The notes beneath the pieces were generated by a model. It saw only the letters and a program-made list of their open reading frames with translations, was not told where the DNA came from and searched no databases. Both the position numbers and the translations under genes were made by a program. A DNA stretch of 64,000 bases from Portulaca oleracea (lineage: Eukaryota; Streptophyta; Magnoliopsida; Caryophyllales; Portulacaceae), in contig CM055871.1 of assembly GCA_029582165.1 (NCBI GenBank), positions 29,620,802 to 29,684,801 of the forward strand, in the 5' to 3' direction. Numbering within the stretch: the first letter of the stretch is position 1; each line of letters opens with the position of its first letter. Shown piece by piece: positions 33,741 to 45,746 of the stretch.

Positions 33741-34859
33741 TTTGGTTGTTCCTGACTTTGTCCAGGCTTATTCAGCTGCCTGAATGACTTCCGTAGAAGT
33801 TATTTATCTTTTGTTGTATTCTCCGCCCAACTGCCAAAAAATGATTTGCTGGATCCAAAAAAATCAACAAAGGACGACAATAACCCTTTTTGTAGGCCTT
33901 CCCTATAGCCCACTCCAGTTTAATGCACTGCCCACGCTCCCACGTTTAATTTGAGGCCCAGCACCCACCAGCTCAATTATTAAGCAAATCCGGCCCGCCT
34001 AATTTTTTTGTGGTATGTCTCGAGTATTTATGGAAGTTCTTCGAGTTGTTAAAATTATTAAAAAGTTTTATTGATATTTATTATAACATTTATTGATATT
34101 ATTACAAAAATGAAACTTTATTAATATCATTTAAATTTATTATTTTTTTACAAAAATCCATATATGTAAAAATTGATCTATTTTAATATATTTAATAAAT
34201 ATTTGTGATATTCGTTAAGGGTGTATGATTAAGCTAGGTAATTTAATGTAAGAAAAGTAGTGAAAAGAGGTAAATGTCACATCATCTATTTTTCTTCTAA
34301 TTTTTAAATAATTTTGAGAGTTTCTTTTAGATGATAGCATAAGATTATATAAGATATGGTTAAATATAACCTATCAATTTAAAAAACAGGGTCGTAGATA
34401 AGTCTTTCAAAATATACAACATAATTTGTATTAATCTATCAAGACATATCTCACTACTCTCTCTGACAATTTATGCACCTTTTTCCAATAACATTATTTT
34501 GTTATTTTTCATTTCATTTGGCCGTTATTATTTTTTAAAAAAAATTTAAATATATGAATTATTTTGTGTTTCTTGTGCTTCCTAATATGAAATTTAGTGT
34601 ATATTGACCATTATGAATTGCTCTTATTTTTCATTGTCTTCTTTGATCGTATATTTTCAGGTACACGACCAAAATATATGGTAGGTCGATCTGTATCGCC
34701 CTAGCGCCCTCCATTTCAACTAATTATAATTCAAGGATTTCAAGCTAATTTTCGAATAGTTAAGCTCGGGTCTTAATTTTTGGGAGCTAATTTCAGTTGC
34801 TTTAGGAGCATCAAGCGTTTTGCTAATTCCACATGAGGCAGATCGAGGTTACATGGGCG
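33741..34859. other. 5' flank of the C2 gene and AT-rich intergenic DNA
   Basis: The first ~200 bp are the promoter/5'UTR side of the minus-strand C2 gene. From about 34000 the sequence is AT-rich with no feature I can name. Confidence 0.3.
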
Positions 34860-35134
34860 TAGCGCTGACAAAATTTTGTCCGACCCGAATTACCCGATTG
34901 TCCGACCCAGAAAAACCAGGTCTGGACATAGATTTTTCGTCTGAATTTTGATATTGTCCAAATTGACCGAATATTCGAACATAAAATTTCTCTTTTTTCT
35001 ATTGTCCGAACCCGAACTTAGCCTCGTTCAAATTGTTCGACCCGAAATAAAACGGGTCCGGACATGAATTTCTCATCCGAATTTCGGCATTGTCCGACCT
35101 GAATTTACCCGGACCCGAATTTTTGCCAGTGCTA
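34860..35134. mobile_element. 275-bp hAT-type MITE with perfect 8-bp TSD
   Basis: The left end TAGCGCTGACAAAATTTT and the inverted right end TAGCACTGGCAAAAATT are TIRs. Identical CATGGGCG octamers lie at 34852-34859 and 35135-35142; an 8-bp TSD is diagnostic of hAT. The interior is rich in GACCCGAA/TCCGAC words. A second, older copy is at 55528-55767. Confidence 0.85.
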
Positions 35135-35142
35135 CATGGGCG

Positions 35143-35829
35143 TTAGGGAATAGTACCGGAGAAGTCAGGATAAAGAAAGACCAAAAATATGGAAGCAAGA
35201 GCATGGACACGACCGTACCAACACATGACATGACCGCGTCCCTCCTAAGAGCGAAGAAGTCGTGTCAGAGGCCCATTATGGGCATGACGCCCGTCAACAC
35301 GAGCATGATCCCTTCCTGACCACTTACCCCTTGCGCAAGACAAGAGAGTCATGGTCACGATATTTGATGTCATGCCCGTGACATATCCAAAAAACAAGCA
35401 TGTTATGCACATGAAATCTCGTTTTCCAGTCTATTTTCACGAGACCTCCTCCCCCTCTATATATTATCCCTTTGTTTTTAGACTTTACACTTTTGATATT
35501 GATGATTATGTATTGATTGAAAGGGTGTCTTAAAACTCTAATCAATATTATTAAGTCAATCCTTTGTTGAAGTGCTTTGGTTAAATCTCTTGGTTGTGAG
35601 TTGGTGTTTATCTTTTAAATTTTTGGTGGGATTTCTTGGATGATTAAGGATGATTGCTCATGAATCATCTTATGTAGCCATCTATGGAACCCTTATGCTC
35701 TTTGAGTGAGTTATGAACTCTTTACAATATCCATATCCATTTATTTATTTTCTTTAATTATATCAAAAACTCAAAAATAGCACATTATGTTTATTAGTTT
35801 TACGATGAATTTTCATCATTCATGAGATA
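35143..35829. repeat. possible retrotransposon LTR remnant
   Basis: The sequence split by the hAT MITE (about 34690-35829) has repeated GACACGACC, CATGACGCCCGT and ACACGAGCATG words. A TATA-like TCTATATATTATCCC lies near 35455, and a T-rich leader follows. This style is common in LTRs of plant gypsy-type elements. No partner LTR, primer site or coding domain was found, so this remains a suggestion. Confidence 0.3.
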
Positions 35830-35860
35830 ACCGTTCTTTTATGTGGTACTGCAAGTTATC

Positions 35861-36986
35861 TAATGTATGCAAGGTCACTAAGATCAGAGTATTGACCTCA
35901 CAGTACACCACATTAACAGACAAACACACAATTCTGGCCTCACAACAGAGAATCAAGCACAAACACACCAAAACAGACCTCACGACAGAAACTCAATCAC
36001 AACCTCCTCCAAAACAGAGCATAAACACCAATGAACAAATGGATGAAATGGGTGATGATGAAATGATGATCGGATGAACAAACTTACAATCAAAACAGAA
36101 AACAGAGGATAGGCTTGAGCTCGAGCTGATACAGGCACACCACAGCTAGAACATCAAGGGCAATGGACTCGATGACCTCAATGGGTACAGGCACACCACC
36201 ATCGAAGTTACCAAGCTCTACACGCACCACAAGGATTGCCAAATCCTACTGAAGTAGAATTAAGCAAGGATGAGAGTTTAACGTCACTCACAAACAAGAG
36301 ACTCAACAAGGCACTCAAAATGCTATTGAATATCACTGATTAATGACCTCAGGCTGCCGAATACAATGTATACAAACCTAGGGTTTGAGCTAGCTGATTA
36401 AGGGTTTCCCCTTGCTCAAGAAACTCCCTAATTACTCACTAAGCTACTTAACTAACTTAGTAAGCTAATTAAGGCTCATTACAAACTGGATTACATCAAA
36501 ATAAAAGGAAATAAAAGACAACAAACACGTCTCATTATTACAAAACGGTTAAAACACCTCACAAGCTGGAAATGACCTCAACAGCTTGAAAATAAAGTCT
36601 TCATGGAGGACCTCAATGCAGGATCACCTCACAGAATTGGAATATCCTCAACAGTCTAGAAGTGATGTCTTCAAAGAGGACCTCAGAACTAGCAAATATC
36701 TTCACTGAGCTGGAAAGTCCTCAACAACTCTAAAGTAAAGTCTTCAAAGTACTGGTGAGGACCTCAATCCAAAGATATGGAATTGAGAAATAACCTCACT
36801 GGTTGGCTGCTGCTGTTGATGCTGATGTTGTTGTAGATGGATGATCTCATGACCTGCTGGACCATCATGAAACACTCCTGGATGTCAATGTTTGATGCTG
36901 ATGATGGTGAGGTCGTTGCTGCTCCTGATGCTGGCTCTTGATCACTTGGCTCTGGACTTTGGACATTTGATGGAGGACCTCCATCA
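35861..36986 (-). repeat. 3' LTR of the gypsy element
   Basis: This is a near-identical partner of 41521-42650, with small indels (for example near 36246 versus 41908). Its outer end begins TAATGTATGC where the partner has TGATGTATGC, so the canonical TG is mutated here. The integrase-side reading frame continues about 220 bp into this LTR. Confidence 0.9.
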
Positions 36987-39725
36987 TCCTCCCCAGGTTG
37001 AGGAAAGTTTGTCCTCAAACTTGGAAGGTCTTCATGCTCTAGAAAGTAAGGCCTCAAATCTACAACGTTGAATGTAGCACTGCCTCCATAGTCTTCAGAA
37101 AGGTCTAACTTGTAAGCATTGCCCCCAATCCTCTCTAAAACTTCAAAAGGACCATTTTCTCTTGGTGTTAACTTTCCTTTCCTCTTGCTTGAAAAATGTC
37201 TTTCCTTAGATGAATCCACACTAGATCTCCTGGTTTGAAAACCATCTTCATCCTATGCTTGTTTGCTGATGTAGAATCTTGCTCAGAATACTTGATGATC
37301 TTCTCCCTGACTTGTTGATGAGGCTTCTTGATCTCCTTTGCATGTTTACTTGCTTCATAACTAAACCTCACAGAATTTGTTAGTGGGGAATAAATCCAAT
37401 GGAGTTATAGGATTTCTGCATAAACAACCTGGAATGGGAAAAGGCCAGTTGCCTTAGATGGTGCTCTATTAAAAGAAAATTCAGCATGAGACAAAAGGGT
37501 GTCCTATCCTGTTTTGTTTGTGTTTATCAGTGACCTCAATAGTGTTCCAAGTGTCCTATTTGTGACCTCTGTTTGTCCATCTGTTTGAGGGTGACAAGTT
37601 GTGCTATACTTCACTTGAGTGCCAAACTTCTTCCAAAGAGTAACCCAAAAATGATTTAGGAACTTGACATCCCTATCTGAAACCATGCTCCTGCGAACTC
37701 CATGGAGTCTCACTACCTCCTGAAAATATAATTCAGCCACCTTCACAACATCATAGGTGGTTTGGCATGCAATGAAGTGAGCCATTTTGCTGAATCTGTC
37801 CACAATTACCATGATTGAATCTTTTCCTCTTTGAGTTCTTGGTAGACCAACAATGAAGTCTAGGCTGATGTCCTCCCAAGGACTGTTTAGTACTGGCAAA
37901 GGTGTGTATAGCCCTTGAGGTAAGCTATGACTCTTGGCCAATTGACAAGTTGCACACCTCCTGACCCAATGCTCCACATCTCTCCTCATTTTAGGCCAAC
38001 AATAGTGTTCCTTCAACATAAGAAGGGTCTTCTCAATGCCAAAATGTCCTGCTAAGCAACCTCCATGAACTTCAGAGATCAACAACTCTCTAAAACGGCT
38101 CCTTGGAATATATAACCTTGCTCCTTTGAAAAGAAATCTCTGGTCTATATGGTATTGACTTTGAGGATGTCTCTGACATTTCGGGTACAACTCTCCAAAA
38201 TCTTCATCATTCTCATACAAAGATTTCAACTGTTCAAAACCAAGTACTCTTGCATCCAAAACTTGCAACAACAAATACCTCCTGGACAATGCATCAACTC
38301 CTTTGTTAAGCTTCCCAGATTTATGATGGATCACAAAATGAAATTGTTGCATGAACTCCACCTAAGTAGCATGCCAAATGTTGAGTTTATGCTGCCCCTG
38401 AATGAATTTGAGGGCCTCATGATCACTGTGCAGAATAAATTCAGCTCCAATAAGATAATGCCTCCAATGTTGCAAAGCTCTAATGATAGCATAGAACTCC
38501 TTATCATATGTACTGTATTTCCTCTTGGCCTCATTGAGTTTCTCACTGAAATAAGCTACTGGCTTTCCTTCTTGGGTCAACACTGCTCCAATGCCCACAC
38601 CTGAGGCATCACACTCCACTTCAAAAATCTTGGCAAAACTAGGTAATGCCAAAACTGGTGTTGAGGTTAACTGTCTTTTGACCTCCTCAAAAGCTTTCTG
38701 TGCAGCTGGTGTCCAAGTAAAACTCTTCCCCTTCGCTAATTCAATCATAGGAGCTAGAATGGTGCTGAAATTTCTCACAAATCTCATGTAGAAATATGCT
38801 AAACCATGAAAACTTCTGATTTGTTGGATGGATGTAGGAACTGGCCACTCTTTGATGGCTTTGATCTTACCCTCATATACTTGAATTCCTTCTGATGTCA
38901 CATATAACCAAGGAATATGACTTGACTGGTGAAAAATTGAAACTTCTTGACGTTCACATACAACTGCTCTCTACTCAAGATCTCCATAACACTCCTCAAG
39001 TGACTAACATGCTCCATTTCAGATTGGCAATAAATGAGTATGTCATTAAAATAAACAACAACACATTTCCCAATCAAAGGTTTTAGAACCTGGTTCATAA
39101 GTCTCATAAATGTTGATGGTGCATTAGTCAAATCAAAAGGCATGACAAGCCATTCATACAGACCTCCCTTAGTCTTAAAGGCTGTCTTCCGCTCATCTCC
39201 CTTATAAATTCTAATATGATAATATCCACTCCTTAAATCAATCTTTGAAAACACAGTTGAGCCATGGAGCTCATCAAGCATATCCTCAAGTCTTGGAATA
39301 GGATATCTATACTTAATGGTAATCTTGTTGATGGCTCTACAATCAATACACATCCTCTGACTTCCATCTTTCTTAGGAACCAACAAAGCTGACACTGCAC
39401 GAGGGCTCAAGCTCTCTCTAATCATTCCTTTCTCCAACAACTCATCAACTTGCCTCTGGACCTCATTGGTTTCAGCTGGCGTCATTCTATAGGCTGGTTT
39501 ATTTGGTAGGATGAGGTCAACTTTATGTTGGATATCTCTCTTAGGGGGTAAACCTGATGGCATTTCTTCTGGAAAAACATGTAGGTACTGGTTTAGGATG
39601 GGTTGGAATAAGGGATGGCTATTTTGTGAGGTTGGTACATTTTGTGAGACTGGTTCTTGATCAAGGTTAAGTAAAAGAATCTCCTGTTGTTCACTGAATT
39701 CATGATGTTCAGCTGGTAAGATCAC
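36764..39725 (-). pseudogene. gypsy pol: reverse transcriptase, RNase H, integrase (broken)
   Basis: Minus-strand pieces in order are RT (39725..38898, [26 protein letters not shown]), RNase H (38901..38362, VECDASGVGIGAVL, YSTYDKEFYAI) and integrase (38361..37504). Integrase shows the HHCC finger, then DFIVGLP, MVSDRDVKF and DGQTEVTN for its Asp/Asp/Glu triad. Integrase C-terminal pieces follow (37371..36764, GPFEVLERIGGNAYKLDL). Breaks: an AT-type 2-bp shift at about 38898, a stop at 38362, and frame loss at about 37504 and near 37200. The RT active site reads YFNDIL where YFDDIL is expected, so the polymerase is dead even without the frame breaks. Confidence 0.88.
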
Positions 39726-41454
39726 ATCAAGGGATGGTTGAACAATGAGGTTTTGGGTTCTTTTGTGAGCTGGGATGGTTTAAGTGGGGTGAGGACAATC
39801 TTTTTGTGGTTTAGGGTAAGGGAATAAGTATTGGCTCTTCCATTGTGGCTAACAGATCTATCAAACAACCTAGGTCTTCCCAACAATAAATGACATGCAT
39901 CCATAGGTATAACATCACACCACACTTCATCTTTATAAACTGAACCAATTGAAAAATTCACAAGGCATCTGGATGAGATTTTGATACCTTTGCTTTGACT
40001 CAACCACTGGATGGTGTAAGGTGCTGGATGAGGACAGGTTTGCAAGTTAAGCTTTTGCACCATAGTCTGTGAGCCTGCATTGGTATAGCTTCCTCCATCA
40101 ATAATCAAGGAACAGATCTTCCCTTGCACTGTGCACCTTGTGTGAAAAATGTTCTCCCTCTGCTCAACTTCCTCATCAATGACAGAACTACTAAGGACCC
40201 TCCTGATCACAAGCATTTCACCTTCATCAGGTCTGGCCTCAACTTCCTCTTCATCATACACAGGATCTCCTTGAGGCTCATCAAACTGTTCCTCCTCAAC
40301 AACTGACTCAGGTTCAACAAACAATGCTGCTTGATATTCTGCCAAAGTGATTGTTCTTCTGTTTAGACATTCTGAGGCTAGATGTCCAAGATCTTGACAT
40401 CTAAAACACCTCCTCTCAGGGTATGCTCGTCTTTGTGGGGGGTTTTGGGATTGTGTTTGAGGTGGTTTAAGGGATGGATATCTGGTTTGAGGTTGCGGGG
40501 ATGAATAGGTTCTTTGAGGTGGGTTATAGGATTTAGTATAGTGGTCTGATTTGGTTTGAGGATAGGTTTTGGCTGGGTATTTGCTTCCATACTCCTTCCT
40601 TTGGGCCTTTTTCTGCTGTTCCACCTTATGAGCCAAAGAACACAGCTCATCAAGTGAATGATACACCTGTAGCTCAACAACATTCTTGATGTTATCATTC
40701 AACCCTACAAGATACCTCACATATGTTTGAACTTCATTCTCCTTCATGTTACATTTCCACAGTACCTGTTCAAACTCCTTAGTGTAGTCCTCAACAGACT
40801 TGCTGCCCTGGACCAAGTGTTGAAGCTTCGAGTAATTCTCCTTCATGTAGTTTTCTGGTAAGAACTTCTCCTTGAGCTTCTGCCTCATTTCAACCCATGT
40901 ATTGACCTTAGCTTCACCTATCTCCTCTCTCCTCCTTTGCAAGTTATTCCACCATGTAGATGTATATTTCTTCAACTTCAATGCAACCAACTTCACCTTG
41001 TTCTCCTCAACAACTCCCTCGAATCAAACACCCTCTCCACTGTTTGCAACCAATCCAAGAACACATCAGAATCTAACTCTCCTCCAAACTCAGGAATATC
41101 TATTTTGAAATCAAACTTCTCTACTCTTCTATCTTCCCTCCTTTCTTTTCTTTCACATCTACTGCTAACTTCATCTCCACTAGTCCTAGGTGACCTCCTT
41201 ACATGCCTCCTTCTTCTGTGATATCTAGGTCCTCTTCTACCTCTCCCAGTTTCACTAAAATGGTTCTCTTCTTCTTCTTCTTCTTCTTCTTCTTCTTCAC
41301 ATTCCACATCAGATTCTCTATTGATCTCTCTCCTGTGCAACCTCATATAATATTGCAACTGTTCACTCATAATTTTCATTTTCCCCTCCATTTCCTCTTT
41401 CTCCCTCAAGGCTTGTTCTGCTACTTCCTGAGGCGTTTTACTACAACCCGACAT
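39722..41454 (-). pseudogene. gypsy gag and aspartic protease (one frameshift)
   Basis: The first piece (41454..40993) has a charged region with a run of Glu and a RRRRH basic stretch, then the gag motif DVFLDWLQTVERVFD. A one-base shift near 40994 moves to the second frame (40996..39722), which continues LVALKLKKYTSTWW. It then shows the zinc knuckle CFRCQDLGHLASEC and a protease with IIDGGSYTNAGS and HLLLGRP. The gag frame overlaps pol by 4 bp. Confidence 0.85.
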
Positions 41455-41505
41455 TATGAACTACACAAATAACACAAACAGACCTTCCTCCAAGATGAAA
41501 CTCAT

Positions 41506-41516
41506 CTCTGATACCA
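41506..41516 (-). promoter_or_regulatory. primer-binding site of the gypsy element
   Basis: The minus strand reads TGGTATCAGAG, complementary to the 3' end of initiator tRNA-Met, four bases inside the 5' LTR. Confidence 0.85.
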
Positions 41517-41520
41517 ATTA

Positions 41521-42650
41521 TGATGTATGCAAGGTCACTAAGATTAGAGTATTGATCTCACAATACACCATATTAACAGACAAACACACAATTCTGGCCT
41601 CACAACAGAGAATCAAGCACAAACACACCAAAACAGACCTCATGACAGAAACTCAATCACAACCTCCTCCAAAACAGAGTATAAACACCAATGAACAAAT
41701 GGATGAAATGGGTGATGATGAAATGATGATCGGATGAACAAACTTACAATCAAAACAGAAAACAGAGGATAGGCTTGAGCTCGAGCTGATACAGGTACAC
41801 CATAGCTAGAACATCAAGGGCAATGGACTCGATGACCTCAATGGGTACAGGCACACCACCATCGAAGTTACCAAGCTCTACACGCACCACAAGGATTGCC
41901 AAATCCTTGACACTGAAGTAGAATTAACCAAGGATGAGAGTTTAACGTCACTCACAAACAAGAGGCTCAACAAGGCACTTAAAATGCTATTGAATATCAC
42001 TGATTAATGACCTCAAGCTGCCGAATACAATGTATATAAACCTAGGGTTTGAGCTAGTTGATTAAGGGTTTCCCCTTGCTCAAGAAATTCCCTAATTACT
42101 TATTAAGCTACTTAACTAACTTAGTAAGCTAATTAAGGCTCATTACAAACTGGATTACATCAAAATAAAAGGAAATAAAAGACAACAAACGCGTCTCATT
42201 ATTACAAAATGGTTAAAACACCTCACAAGCTGGAAATGACCTCAAGAGCTTGGAAATGAAGTCTTCATGGAGGACCTCAATGGAGGATCACCTCACAGAA
42301 TTGGAATATCCTCAACAGTCTAGAAGTGATGTCTTCAAAGAGGACCTCAGAACTAGCAAATATCTTCACTGAGCTGGAAAGTCCTCAACAGCTCTAAAGT
42401 GAAGTCTTCAAAGTACTGGTGAGGACTTCAATCCAAAGATAGGGAATTGAGAAATAGTCTCACTGTTTGGCTGCTGCTGTTGATGCTGTTGTTGCTGTAG
42501 ATGGATGACCTCATGACCTGCTGGACCATCATGAAACACTCCTAAATGTCAGTGTTTAATGCTGATGATGGTGAGGTCATTGCTGCTCCTGATGCTAGCT
42601 CTTGTTCACTTGGCTCTGGACTTTGGACATTTGATGGAGGACCTCCATCA
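41521..42650 (-). repeat. 5' LTR of the gypsy element
   Basis: Starts TGATGTATGC and ends CCTCCATCA on the plus strand. It matches 35861-36986 along its length with scattered substitutions, as expected for LTRs that have diverged since insertion. Confidence 0.9.
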
Positions 42651-43089
42651 TTATTGCACCGCAATTTACCGCAACTTACTGCAACCTACCGCAACTTACC
42701 ACAAATTATCATTTACCTTTTTATTTACTATATATTTCCACAAAATCCATAAAATTATTTAAAGGCCATAAAATTATTTCCATCGCAATCCACTGCAACT
42801 CATTTATTATTTAATATAATTCCTAATAAAAATATTTCAACACTCATTTATTATTTCTACCGCAACTTACCGCAATCCACTACAACTCACCGCAACTTAC
42901 CACACCGCAACATATTGTACGGCAAATTCACTACATAAAAGAACATGGCATTGTAATCCTAGGCCTCCAATATATCAATTTGCTAGATCCTAGGTCCACA
43001 CAAACCATAGGTGCTTTTTTTTTGATAGTACATAGGTGCTTTTTTTATATTATATATGCATGGTAGATATAGCATATGTTAATGGGTAA

Positions 43090-43875
43090 ATTGCTCTCCA
43101 GTGTTGGGCTTAAGATTGAGCTTAAAATGAGAATTTTTTTAACAACTAGGTGTTACCATCAATCAATTTGGTTTGACCAAAAATTTATTTTTGATTAAAA
43201 TTTTGTAAAAGCAAGTAAGCATGTTGTTGATGTAACATGTCTAATGTGACATGTTTGATGTATTTAATATAAGTAGTCGGTGAACTTCAATGTAGATTAA
43301 CCAAAAACAATAAGGTGGTTAACCCAGACATAACTTGGTTAATATGAACTTGTTATGGGTTAACTGTCCATTGTAGGTTAACCCAGACAAATGAGGTGAT
43401 TAACCCAAAATACAGTAGGTTAACATGAACTTGTTCTGGGTTAACCGTTCATGGTGTCCATGTTAAGTGCTTTATGTTAGCATCATTACCCATATGGCCT
43501 ATCTTCATAACCCTAAAACATAACTTATGTAGTTTTTACTTTATTAATTACCAATTTCAGTATACAAACCTTATGTTGAAACTATGCGTTAGGAGTACGT
43601 GAAGTTCATTATAGTTAACCCAGACCAATGATGTGATTAACCAAAAATACAGTAGGTTAACAAGCTGAACGAATAGGGTAACTGCAAACGCAATTTTAAT
43701 TGTTAAATATTCATTTCCCATCATTACACCTATGCATATAGGTTGGGCTCTACTAAAAAACATCAAACTGTAAATGTTTTTTGGTTAAATGTGAGTTTGA
43801 TTGATAACAACACCAAGTTGTAAAGAAAGCCCTCAGTGTAAATAAATCTTAAGTCCAACACCACAAAGCAATTAA
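43090..43875. mobile_element. foldback-type element with internal GGTTAACCCA repeats
   Basis: The left arm AGTGTTGGGCTTAAGATT ... ACAACTAGGTGTTACCATCAATCAA is mirrored at the right (inverted: GGTGTTGGACTTAAGATT ... ACAACTTGGTGTTGTTATCAATCAA). Between the arms, three ~75-90-bp units (about 43295, 43375 and 43613) repeat GTTAACCCAGAC, GTGATTAACC and CAGTAGGTTAAC. There is no coding potential. The TSD was not resolved. Confidence 0.6.
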
Positions 43876-45597
43876 CCATATGTTAATTTAGTGTGTCATT
43901 CACATAGTTAGCTTGCATGATTATAAATATATTTTGTGTACGACAAACTTACTTATTGTGTGCTTGACTTTATTTTTTGATAAAATATAAAAATTATTAT
44001 AATTGATTATGAATAAACACTACTAAAAATTATATTGTTTAGCGTGTGAAAATAAATGTGAGTTAAAAATCTCACGCCAATATATGTAAATCGACTTAAA
44101 AAAAAAAAGAAACTGAATTTGCTGTAAAACTTGACGTAAATTAAGGAGTAACTCAAGCCAATTGCTTTTCTCTCTCCTCTTTCATTACATAAATAATTTT
44201 TCTCTCTCATATGAAAAGTGGCTTGAGTTTGTACTAAACTTGCGCCACTTTTGACTATATTTTTTTTATTTTTAAAAATAATTACTAGCGTAGGTTTAAT
44301 CTGAAAACTCACGCCACTTTACAAGAGGCGTGAGTTTTCAGTGAAAACCTACGCCAATTATTTTCAAATTCAACCTCGAGATCTCATGCAGGCTGAGTAA
44401 TTAAAAGACAGTTGGCGTGAGCATATTGGCGTAAGTTTAGCCATAACTCACGCCAACTGTGGGTAAAATCCTTAAAAAAAAAAAAAACCTTCGGTTGCTT
44501 CTTCGTTCACTCTTGCACGCAACAGAGGCGAACATTACAACCACGCTATCATTAATCAAGTAAGTTTATCAATTTTTTTATTTCAGATATGTTATATTTT
44601 GATTAATATTATGAAATAATGACTATTTTAGTAATTTGTTTGTATAAATTGGTTGAAAAGTGAATAAGTTTAATAAGTTTAATTTAGTTTCGTTTTAGTT
44701 GTTGTTTATTTTAGATAGTTTGGTTTAGTGCGAATAAGTTGAAAAATTGAGTAGTTTGAGTTAATTTGAATGAATTATGATATATTTTGTATGTTTAATT
44801 CGATTATTATGTGTGAAAATTGGTTTATATTGTGGATTTAGTGAGTTTAAATATGGTTTTGTAGTAATTATAATTTTGTGAAATTTAAATATGTTAAATT
44901 CAGTATTATGTTAAATTTTGTGTGAAAGTTTGTATGCTTTATATTGTGGATTATTATGTTTGAAAATTTGAGTAGTCATGAGTTAACTTGAGTATTATGT
45001 TAATTTTGTATGTTTTGTAGTAAGTTTAAATATGATTTAATAAGTTAATGTGTAAAATATATTTATATGTAATGTAATTTGTGCTTTAATGTTTATAATT
45101 AATTTAGTGAAGTAATTTTTAATTTGTTTTGCTGTTACATTATTTTTTTTGAATTGTTTTTGCGGTAAATTAGGATGAGTTAATTAATTATATTCTAATT
45201 TGTGATAAAAATTTCTTGGATTTTTTCATTAATATGAATTACAAAATGTAACCTTATTATTTTTTATTGCGATTTAATTAGTTGAATAAGTTTTTGAATT
45301 TATAACATTAACTATTGTAATAACATTAATTAGTGTAATTAACTAGTACTATAAATATGATTTTACGTACTGAATAATTTAATAATATTAGTTCAATAAA
45401 TTAATATGATTTTATGTACTGAATAATTTAATAAAATTAATTAGTTGAATAAGTTAATATGATTTTACATACTCAATAATTTAATAGCATTAGTTCAATA
45501 AGTTAATATGATTCTACGTACTCAAGAATTTAATAATATTAATTATTTTAATTAACTCGTACTATAAATATATATATGTGCATATAGATATATATAT

Positions 45598-45607
<10 letters not shown>

Positions 45608-45684
<77 letters not shown>
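45608..45684. repeat. (AT)n microsatellite
   Basis: 77 bp of uninterrupted AT dinucleotide, preceded by a short CACACACA stretch, inside the CACTA element's intron-like region. Confidence 0.95.
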
Positions 45685-45685
<1 letters not shown>

Positions 45686-45746
45686 GTTTAATTATGCATA
45701 TGAATTTTACTATTAATTAAATTCATGAATTGAATAGATTCACAAT

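Larger units (their letters stand above)
35861..42650 (-). mobile_element. full-length Ty3/gypsy LTR retrotransposon (6.8 kb)
   Basis: Two long direct repeats bound it: 3' LTR 35861-36986 (1126 bp) and 5' LTR 41521-42650 (1130 bp). The element reads on the minus strand. Its primer-binding site (TGGTATCAGAG on minus; 41506-41516) lies 4 bp inside the 5' LTR, and a purine tract (CTGGGGAGGA on minus) abuts the 3' LTR. Flanking pentamers TTATC (35856-35860) and TTATT (42651-42655) look like a TSD with one change. The internal order gag-protease-RT-RNaseH-integrase places it in Ty3/gypsy. Several frame breaks show it is inactive. Confidence 0.9.
35830..42949. mobile_element. Tourist-like MITE split by a gypsy retrotransposon
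   Basis: The left piece (35830-35860) contains GTTCTTTTATGTGGTACTGC. The right piece (42651-42949) ends CACTACATAAAAGAACATGGC, whose inverse GCCATGTTCTTTTATGTAGTG pairs with the left end. The right piece carries CCGCAACTTACC repeats like those of the Tourist copy at 17853-18087. The full gypsy element occupies the middle. The outer TSD is not clear. Confidence 0.6.

Noticed and set aside
36140..36990. Gypsy LTR tandem-like phrases (CTCAACAG, GGACCTCA) considered as an independent satellite
   Set aside because: Both copies fall inside paired LTRs and are explained by them.
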